64,000 bases of DNA from the NCBI GenBank assembly GCA_020854835.1, contig JAHKLX010000007.1:1-64000 (forward strand), read 5' to 3'. Within the stretch, counting starts at the first letter, position 1; every line of letters begins with the position of its first letter. The stretch is from Microcaldota archaeon. Lineage in GTDB: Archaea; Micrarchaeota; Micrarchaeia; Anstonellales; JAGGVH01. Below are positions 58,138-64,000 of this stretch, piece after piece. The notes under the pieces are model-generated. The model did no database searches. It worked only from the letters and a program-made list of their open reading frames with translations, and was not told the DNA's origin. A program made the position numbers and the translations under genes.

Positions 58138-59898
58138 ATGAAAGAATGGGTTGTGAAAATATCAAATAGATTCGGAAAAGGAATAGGAAATGCCTTTTCA
58201 AAAGAAGCAAGAACTAAAATAAACAAAAATCTTGAAACTGCAAATATGAATGTTTCAGCAGAAAAATATCTTTCTTTTGGAATACTGCTTGCTTTTATTT
58301 CTGCAGTTTATTTTGGAACTATATCTTTTTTTATTTTGAATGATTTTGTTTGGACAATAATAATTGTTCTTTTATCTTTTGTTTTGATTTATGTTGCAGT
58401 GAAATTTTATCCAGGTTTTGAGGCAAAGAGAAGAGGAAAACAAATTGAAGCAGAACTTCCCACAGTTTTAAGAATGGTGGGAATACAGTTGGATATTAAT
58501 ATTCAGTTTGAAAAAATTATTGAAAATTTGGCAAACGAAGATTATGAGGTTTCAAAAGAATTTGGCATTGTGTTCAGAGAGATTGGTTCAGGTGTTTCAA
58601 TACCTCTTTCTCTCCAGCACATGACAGACAGGGTTGAATCTGAAATATTTAGCAGAACTGTAAACCAATTAGTTATGAATTATGAAAAAGGAGGAAAAGG
58701 CGGCGAACTTAAAAGAGTTGCAAATCAATTAGCAGAAATGCAAGTATCTGAACTTAAAGCTTTTGAATCAAAAATGGCTTTTACAGGACTTATATTTATT
58801 GCAGTTTCATGCTTGATGCCTGCTTTTTTCCAAATATTTATAGCAATAGGTGGAATTTTGGGAAATGTATCTGTAAGTTCATTACATATTTGGATAATCT
58901 TTGTTTTTGTGTTTCCAGTAATCAGCCTTATTGCTTTGCTTTTCATAAATATTTCAACTCCACCGATTGCAACTATGCACAAATCAACGTTTGAAAAAGA
59001 TTTGATAATTATCCAAAGGTTTATGAAAGAGAAAAAGTGGATTACGATAACAGATGAAAACGATGCTTCGCCAGTTAAAAAACTCGGAATCAAATTTACT
59101 ATAGGGGCAGGAATAATTGCAGTTATTTTTCTTATAGGTGGATTGATGTTCCATGATGCATTTTATGTATTGTTTTTTGTTTCTTTGGTATCCCCTTTCG
59201 TATCATATTTTTATTTCCTATTTTTGGCAGAGGACAGAATACTTAAAATGGAAAAAAAGCTTCCTGAAGCACTTACACACGCAGCAATGCTTCAAAAAGG
59301 AATGAGCACCGAACAAATTATTGGTGAAATGAGCAAACAAAAAGGACCGCTCGGAAATGAATTTAAAATTGCTTACAGACAAATCTCAGCAGGAGCAGAT
59401 GTTGAAAGTTCACTTATGGCAATAGCAGAACGAAATAATTCACTCCTTATCAAAAGGGCTGTTAAATTGATAATACATGGATACTATGCTGGAGCAGATA
59501 TGTATTCTGCATTGAGGGAAACGGCAGAGGATATATACTCTTTATTTATATTGATATCACAACGAAAATCTGTTCTTGCTTTGCAAAAATATACTCTTCT
59601 TTTGGGGGGAGCTATATTGGTGCCTTTAATTTTGGGGAGTATTCTGCAAGTGGTTGGTTCATTGAATACACACGGATTGGTGTCTGTTTTAACAGATAAA
59701 GAAATAACAGACACAGCAGATATATTAGAGACCATTAAGTCTGCAACATTTGTATATCTAATGATATTTAGTATTATATCTGGGATTATGATTGCACAAC
59801 AAGAGGGAGAATCAAAAAAAGCAATAGTTTATGCAGTAATTATTGTTATTTGTGCAGCAGTGTTATACACATTGGCGCTTAGCTCAAAAATAATTTGA
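58138..59898 (+). CDS. Type IV pilus platform protein (TadC/FlaJ, double GspF domain)
   Basis: 586 residues with about nine membrane helices. Two GspF-type cytosolic domains are visible: about 90-210 (ELPTVLRMVGIQLDINIQFE) and about 375-480 (LPEALTHAAMLQKGMSTEQI, GPLGNEFKIAYRQISAGADV), each followed by helices. This double arrangement is typical of archaeal FlaJ/TadC-like proteins. AGGTGAACTG precedes the ATG, 8 nt after the ATPase stop. It anchors the ATPase and passes pilins into the fibre. Confidence 0.9.
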   Translation: MKEWVVKISNRFGKGIGNAFSKEARTKINKNLETANMNVSAEKYLSFGILLAFISAVYFGTISFFILNDFVWTIIIVLLSFVLIYVAVKFYPGFEAKRRGKQIEAELPTVLRMVGIQLDINIQFEKIIENLANEDYEVSKEFGIVFREIGSGVSIPLSLQHMTDRVESEIFSRTVNQLVMNYEKGGKGGELKRVANQLAEMQVSELKAFESKMAFTGLIFIAVSCLMPAFFQIFIAIGGILGNVSVSSLHIWIIFVFVFPVISLIALLFINISTPPIATMHKSTFEKDLIIIQRFMKEKKWITITDENDASPVKKLGIKFTIGAGIIAVIFLIGGLMFHDAFYVLFFVSLVSPFVSYFYFLFLAEDRILKMEKKLPEALTHAAMLQKGMSTEQIIGEMSKQKGPLGNEFKIAYRQISAGADVESSLMAIAERNNSLLIKRAVKLIIHGYYAGADMYSALRETAEDIYSLFILISQRKSVLALQKYTLLLGGAILVPLILGSILQVVGSLNTHGLVSVLTDKEITDTADILETIKSATFVYLMIFSIISGIMIAQQEGESKKAIVYAVIIVICAAVLYTLALSSKII

Positions 59899-59906
59899 TG
59901 ATTAAG

Positions 59907-60443
59907 ATGGAAAACATAAAAAAACTTCTGATATTACAATTTAAAAAAGATGGGATAAATAAAAAAGAATATTTGGAATTAAACGAAAAAGAAAAGCGTT
60001 TTCTGGAAATTAAAAAATCAAAATATTATGTTAAAGAAAAATATAGAAAAAAAATAAAAGTGGTTATGACTGGAGGAGTTTTTGATATACTCCATTACGG
60101 GCACATAAAAATGCTTGAAAAAGCTAAAAAATGTGGGGATTTGTTGGTTGTTGTTTTGGCTAATGATAAAAATGTTAAAAAATACAAGAACATTACTCCA
60201 TTCCACAATGAAAAACAAAGATGCAGTATACTTGAATGTTTAAATCTTGTCGATGTTGTTATTGTAGGTAAAGATAACAGAGAAGACTCTTTAAAAAGAA
60301 TAAATCCAGATGTTTTGGTTTATGGATATGATCAAAAAACATTTATCACGCATACTAAAACAGTTAAGTTCAAATGTAAAGAAAAAGGCTTTAATTCATC
60401 ACAGATGAGGGATGCGATTAATAATAAAGAATATAAATGTTAA
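59907..60443 (+). CDS. Cytidylyltransferase-like enzyme (RibL/TagD type)
   Basis: 178 residues from the ATG at 59907 (GATGATTAAG upstream; an ATG at 59898 is an alternative). The core VVMTGGVFDILHYGHIKMLE contains the HxGH motif, followed by VVVLANDKNVKKYK and VLVYGYDQKTF, as in archaeal FAD synthase RibL and glycerol-3-phosphate cytidylyltransferase. A 45-residue basic helical N-terminus precedes the catalytic domain. It overlaps or abuts the pilus platform gene stop. Likely FAD synthesis; the substrate is not proven. Confidence 0.75.
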   Translation: MENIKKLLILQFKKDGINKKEYLELNEKEKRFLEIKKSKYYVKEKYRKKIKVVMTGGVFDILHYGHIKMLEKAKKCGDLLVVVLANDKNVKKYKNITPFHNEKQRCSILECLNLVDVVIVGKDNREDSLKRINPDVLVYGYDQKTFITHTKTVKFKCKEKGFNSSQMRDAINNKEYKC

Positions 60444-60470
60444 CATTGAGTTTAGTTAAAGGTGTTGGTT

Positions 60471-61214
60471 ATGGTCGGGAAAAAAATAGAAATAAGAATG
60501 ATTAAAAAAATAAAGCCAAAAAAAGGAGCAACATTTATTGAAGGCCTTCCAGGAATAGGTCTTGTGGGCACAATCGCCGCATCATATGTAAAACAAAAAA
60601 TGGATATGGAATTGGTGGGCTACGTATATTCATACAACTTCCCTCCAATCATAGCAATTCATAAATTCAAACCTTCGTACCCTATGAGGTTATATTATTC
60701 ACAGAAAGAAAATTTGTTTGTTTTGGTATCAGAATTTGTCGTACCAACACCCTTAGTTGTTGAATTATCTGAATTGATATTTGATTTTGTGAAGAAATAT
60801 AAAATTTCAAAAATTGTTTCGCTGGGCAGTATAACTATCAAAGGAGAACAGGACACAGTTTATGCCATAGCAACACATGATAAAGATTTGAGAATGCTTT
60901 CAAAAATAAAAACTGTGGAGCTTATTAAAGAAGGAGCGACGACAGGCGTGACAGCAATGCTCCTCGCAAGAGGAATCGCATCAAACACTGAAGTTGTTTC
61001 CCTTTTAGCAGAAGCGAGAGAAGAGTATATTGATCCAGGAGCTGCAGCAATGGTAATTAAAGTGTTGAATGATGTAATAGTTCCAAATATAGATACCGAC
61101 ACTCTAGAACAAGAAGCCAAAGATATAGAAAAAGAAATGAAAGATGTTGTTTCAAAAGTAAAAAATGAGAATTCTAGATACAAGAAGATGGAATCATTTG
61201 GATTCTATGGATAA
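60471..61214 (+). CDS. PAC2-family proteasome assembly chaperone-like protein
   Basis: 247 residues from the ATG at 60471 (AAGGTGTTGGTT upstream). The N-terminal FIEGLPGIGLVGTIAASYV and the GATTGVTAMLLARG segment mark the PAC2 superfamily, which includes archaeal PbaA/PbaB. The C-terminus is a charged helix (LEQEAKDIEKEMKDVVSKV). Members of this group help assemble or cap the 20S proteasome core. No proteasome genes are seen in this window. Confidence 0.85.
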   Translation: MVGKKIEIRMIKKIKPKKGATFIEGLPGIGLVGTIAASYVKQKMDMELVGYVYSYNFPPIIAIHKFKPSYPMRLYYSQKENLFVLVSEFVVPTPLVVELSELIFDFVKKYKISKIVSLGSITIKGEQDTVYAIATHDKDLRMLSKIKTVELIKEGATTGVTAMLLARGIASNTEVVSLLAEAREEYIDPGAAAMVIKVLNDVIVPNIDTDTLEQEAKDIEKEMKDVVSKVKNENSRYKKMESFGFYG

Positions 61215-61324
61215 GAATCTATTAACTGGAAAATAGGTGTTAGAAAAACAAATTATGCCCAATTTTGATAATGCTAAAATTATCACAGTTAGATTTATAT
61301 TCTTAAGTTACCACAATAAATAAC
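61215..61324 (+). promoter_or_regulatory. Promoter of the 61325 gene
   Basis: TTAGATTTATATTC around 61287-61300 is a TATA-like box about 28 nt before the ATG at 61325, which has no Shine-Dalgarno site. Nothing else is recognised in this 110-nt spacer. Confidence 0.35.
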
Positions 61325-62062
61325 ATGATGCTCAAATCCAATACTAGAAAAATTATAGCTACAAGCAATGAATTTAATTTAGTTCAACAAACAAATGCCC
61401 GTGGAAGCTCTTTATGTCTTCTTGGACCAGGCGGAAAACTAATTGGGGCAAATGATGTGCCAACAGAATTATTTCAATATATTGCAACAGGATGTGATTC
61501 AATAGTCTATAAATTTGGAGAAACCGCAGTGAAAGTTTATTGGCAGGCAGAATGGATAAAGGAACGCAGAGGGATAGACTGCAAAGAATCTGTGGAAAAA
61601 CTTAAACAATATCAGACAATACTGAAAAAGATGGCGACGGTGACAAAAAATAAGGTACTTTTGAAAAATACGGCATATGGCAATGTAAAAGTAGAAATAG
61701 TCCCAATTGATTCAATTTGTGAGGAGATTGACGCTGAATTGGCCACAGTATTGAAAACACTTAGTTATGAATGTCAATATCTGCCCTCTTGCATCAGAAC
61801 GATGTCATTTGCAGGGATGCCGGTTTGCACACAAGAATATGCAACTGGCAAACATACGGCCTGGGAGTTCACTGAGTGCCATCCCTTGATTGAACAATTG
61901 GAACATTTTATCCGTCACCAAATAAGAAAACATGATGAAAAAGGTACTTTTGAAAAAATCTATCCAATAAATTTGTGCAATGTGAGGGCAGTTCAAACTC
62001 AAAACGAGATGACTTTTGTTGTTACAGACCCGCTCACTGTTGTTTTGGATATGCCATCCTGA
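61325..62062 (+). CDS. Unknown protein with weak protein-kinase-like motifs
   Basis: 245 residues, soluble. Residues 55-75 read TGCDSIVYKFGETAVKVYWQ, like a kinase N-lobe glycine loop followed by the beta-3 Lys (Lys70). Near the C-terminus NLCNVRAV (from 216) and FVVTDPL (Asp235) could correspond to the catalytic-loop Asn and the metal-binding DFG Asp. The HRD-type Asp is not evident, so this may be a pseudokinase or no kinase at all. It has nine Cys, more than its neighbours. Family not recognised. Confidence 0.6.
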   Translation: MMLKSNTRKIIATSNEFNLVQQTNARGSSLCLLGPGGKLIGANDVPTELFQYIATGCDSIVYKFGETAVKVYWQAEWIKERRGIDCKESVEKLKQYQTILKKMATVTKNKVLLKNTAYGNVKVEIVPIDSICEEIDAELATVLKTLSYECQYLPSCIRTMSFAGMPVCTQEYATGKHTAWEFTECHPLIEQLEHFIRHQIRKHDEKGTFEKIYPINLCNVRAVQTQNEMTFVVTDPLTVVLDMPS

Positions 62063-62088
62063 TTTTTTTATTATAAAAATATATCTAA

Positions 62089-62529
62089 TTACCAACCATA
62101 CATCTGTTCAATGGCTTTAGATAATAAGATCCTAAGTAAAATTCCCTCCCCTTTAGAAATATTTACATTGACTGCTTTCAAACCCTCATTTGTTTGCTGA
62201 CTAACTCTTACAGAAAAACCCATACTAGAAGATGAAAAATTCACAACTGCATTCTTAACGCTTTCAGCGGTTTTATATTCTCCTTTAGAAGGTTGATGAA
62301 AAAGTTTAACTTCACTAGTACAACCTTCTAAAACCTCCAAAATCCTGCCCATATCAGATGCTGAAAGTTTGACAGTTATTTTATTGTCCCAGTCAAATCT
62401 ATCCTCAGATTTCTGGTTAGCGCATTCCATAAAAACTGATTGTTTTAGTTTGTTGAAATCTACCTGTAAAGCAGATCCATTGATGTTTTTATTTGCTTTG
62501 TATATTGCAAAAGACTTACTTCTTTCCAT
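62089..62529 (-). CDS. Whirly-like single-stranded DNA-binding protein
   Basis: 146 residues. The pattern follows plant Whirly domains along its whole length: FAIYKANKNINGSALQV (compare the KGKAAL strand), RFDWDNKITVKLSASDMGRI (compare the YDWEKK...ALSPTEVG block), VKLFHQPSKGE (compare FFHDPS), GFSVRVSQ, and a helix ending IEQMYGW (compare IMGW). Whirly proteins form tetramers that bind single-stranded DNA for repair and genome stability. The match is from remembered family features, not a search. TATA-like elements at 62549-62570 suggest its own promoter. Confidence 0.65.
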   Translation of the reverse strand: MERSKSFAIYKANKNINGSALQVDFNKLKQSVFMECANQKSEDRFDWDNKITVKLSASDMGRILEVLEGCTSEVKLFHQPSKGEYKTAESVKNAVVNFSSSSMGFSVRVSQQTNEGLKAVNVNISKGEGILLRILLSKAIEQMYGW

Positions 62530-62581
62530 AAAAATTTAGAAAACAAAGTTGTTTAAAAAGCTTTTTATAGTAGATTTCCAG

Positions 62582-64000
62582 TTAAGATTTTTTGGGAGGG
62601 TTTTCTCCGAAAGCAATTTTACATGCTGCCAAGATGTTTTTATTCCACATGCTCAACACATTATCATAAACTTTAGCATCCACTTCTTCAAGCCTTTTAA
62701 CTCCGATTGTCCCACTGTTTATTTCAACTGCCAAAAGAAATATCCCAATTTGAGGAACATAAACAGGCGTAAAATCAACAGAACCAAATTTTAAATTCAT
62801 GGTTGAAGGACACAGATATTCTTTTTTTCCTTTGTTTGAAGTGTTTATGTCTTTTGACTTATCAAGCAAAGTCTGAAAAATCATTGCTGATTGTTTTTCC
62901 ATGTTTTTAATTTCTTTTTCAGCTACTTCCATAATTTTGTTGTCAGGAACATACGGCCAAATCTTCTTTAGTATGGATTGTAAAACATCCATGCTGTTTG
63001 CAGGATTGCCAGATAAAGATAGGTTTGCAACGAAATCTGAATCGCCTACTTTTGAATAATTTGCAGTACTTTTAAATTTTCCATTGACTTCTTGGACAAC
63101 AAATCTAAATTCAATTTTTGTAGGCATTGAGGAGAGATGATATTCTTCTTCTAAGAGAAAATTTGTCTCGCCCCCTAAAACTTTGTGAAAATATGGAAAA
63201 TAAGTTTTCAATAAAACTCTTTTAACCATCTGTTTGTGCGTTTCTTTTTTCTTGGGGACAAAATAAAGAATTTTTTCATTTTTGGAATCGGGTTTTCCAC
63301 CGTGTTTTTTCAATAATTTTTGTAATCTGTCATCGCTCGTTTGAATAAAAAACTTTTTTTCTTTGATACCGATTTTAACTACTCCCATGCCACAGCCAGT
63401 ATGAAGAACTGGTTTTAGATAAGATGCCTTTCCTAGATCTGCATTGCGATAAAAAAAATCCAAGAACTTTGCGCTTTCTTCTTTTGCTTCGATTAAAGGA
63501 TAGTCAGCAGGATCAATTAATGTCGAATTGTTTTTGGCACCGTGATATAAACGTGTTTTGACATTTGGAACATTTATATCCCTAACAGTAGTGTTGAAGT
63601 GATAAAGAACTTGACTTAAAACACTTTTTTGTAAAATTTCATTTATTGGTTTTGTAGGAGGTATTAATTCGCCCACCCCATCAATAATTCTTTCTATAAA
63701 GGGAACATACCTAACTGAAACGTTGGGCATTGTTAAGTTATAATCAGAGAGAATGCTTTGAGTGAAGGATTTGTTGTCAAAATAACGTGGCAAACTTGTT
63801 GTAACGGGAAGAAGTTCTCCTTTTTTATAATAATCCCAATGTGCCTGCTCTTGAAGCCAAAACTCTGTTACAGCAACCTGTTTGGGATCAACAAGATAAA
63901 CTTTTTCTTTTTCATCTTGCACTTTCCATTTATTTTGGCAGAGAATAGTTTCCCACTCTTCCCTCTCGCCTGCAAGAGTGTAAACAGGGTATTTTCTAAG
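62582..64000 (-). CDS. Large protein of unknown function (5' partial)
   Basis: The minus frame is open from the stop at 62582 to the right edge (473 codons). The first visible residues, RKYPVYTLAGEREEWETIL, have no plausible start with ribosome site; an internal GTG at 63922 would cut through coding-like sequence, so the true start is likely beyond the window. Alpha/beta, soluble. Notable parts are LHTGCGMGVVKIGIKEKKFF (about residues 195-215 of the visible part) and IPPTKPINEILQKSV. I recognise no family. It lies 52 nt upstream of the Whirly-like gene on the same strand. Confidence 0.7.
   Translation of the reverse strand, partial: LRKYPVYTLAGEREEWETILCQNKWKVQDEKEKVYLVDPKQVAVTEFWLQEQAHWDYYKKGELLPVTTSLPRYFDNKSFTQSILSDYNLTMPNVSVRYVPFIERIIDGVGELIPPTKPINEILQKSVLSQVLYHFNTTVRDINVPNVKTRLYHGAKNNSTLIDPADYPLIEAKEESAKFLDFFYRNADLGKASYLKPVLHTGCGMGVVKIGIKEKKFFIQTSDDRLQKLLKKHGGKPDSKNEKILYFVPKKKETHKQMVKRVLLKTYFPYFHKVLGGETNFLLEEEYHLSSMPTKIEFRFVVQEVNGKFKSTANYSKVGDSDFVANLSLSGNPANSMDVLQSILKKIWPYVPDNKIMEVAEKEIKNMEKQSAMIFQTLLDKSKDINTSNKGKKEYLCPSTMNLKFGSVDFTPVYVPQIGIFLLAVEINSGTIGVKRLEEVDAKVYDNVLSMWNKNILAACKIAFGENPPKKS

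Noticed and set aside
1-64000. Search for transposases, integrases, att sites, rRNA, CRISPR and riboswitches
   Set aside because: None was found by eye; both tRNA genes lack nearby integrase or duplicated 3' ends.

Overview
The window is AT-rich and very densely coded. It is archaeal: it carries PCNA, aIF1A, aIF2-beta, Sec61-beta, archaeal-type GluRS, Elp3, Taw3, a beta-CASP nuclease of the aCPSF2 type, PAC2, archaeal class I aldolase, a class III signal peptide pilin (KGQAAMEYI...YGWALLV) and an FlaI/FlaJ-type pilus motor. The YGWA-type pilin, the small VirB2-like pilin, many lineage-specific large proteins and very short spacers resemble DPANN archaea (Woese-, Pace- or Aenigmarchaeota-like). 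The domain is certain; the phylum is an inference. Translation starts follow two patterns. First genes often have a TATA-like box about 25-28 nt before the ATG and no Shine-Dalgarno site (leaderless). Later genes carry GGTGAT-type sites, and several use GTG or TTG starts.

Layout. 1-4617 is the N-terminal 1539 codons of a giant secreted gingipain-type (C25) protease on the minus strand, running off the left edge. 4730-8033 holds a DUF4139 protein and a five-gene metal/redox-like operon (DUF5320, two half-size permeases, a NifX-like protein, DUF134). 8159-15437 has a ROK kinase, a HhH DNA glycosylase, a self-contained membrane-protein/XRE-regulator operon with tandem operators, thioredoxin reductase, a geranylgeranyl-reductase-like flavoprotein, a site-2 protease, PCNA and tRNA-Gln. 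15446-31639 has an orphan coiled-coil protein, FBP aldolase with translin, an M20 peptidase, a lipoprotein with a dead metallo-beta-lactamase domain, YchF, MscS, TopA, GluRS and SMC.

31653-44622 has a type IV pilin, two large paralogous repeat proteins facing in opposite directions (32215-34434 and 39000-41351), the aIF2-beta/aIF1A/glutaredoxin operon, a HAD phosphatase, a membrane-tethered winged-helix regulator beside a Na+/H+ antiporter, Sec61-beta, TrmI, CTP synthase and YjbQ. After a Nudix gene and tRNA-Lys comes the most interesting part. 45245-51364 is a five-gene cassette built around a split VirB4/HerA-like ATPase plus membrane and winged-helix proteins. It looks like an uncharacterised conjugation/secretion-type machine. 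At 56354-59898 a VirB2/TrbC-like two-helix pilin candidate is directly followed by a type IV pilus ATPase and a TadC/FlaJ-type platform protein.

The right end holds Taw3, Elp3, a CYTH protein, aCPSF2, a nucleotidyltransferase, PAC2, a possible highly diverged kinase fold, a Whirly-like single-stranded DNA-binding protein and an orphan gene running off the right edge. No insertion sequence, integrase, CRISPR array or rRNA is visible, and no gene-free stretch exceeds about 120 bases.
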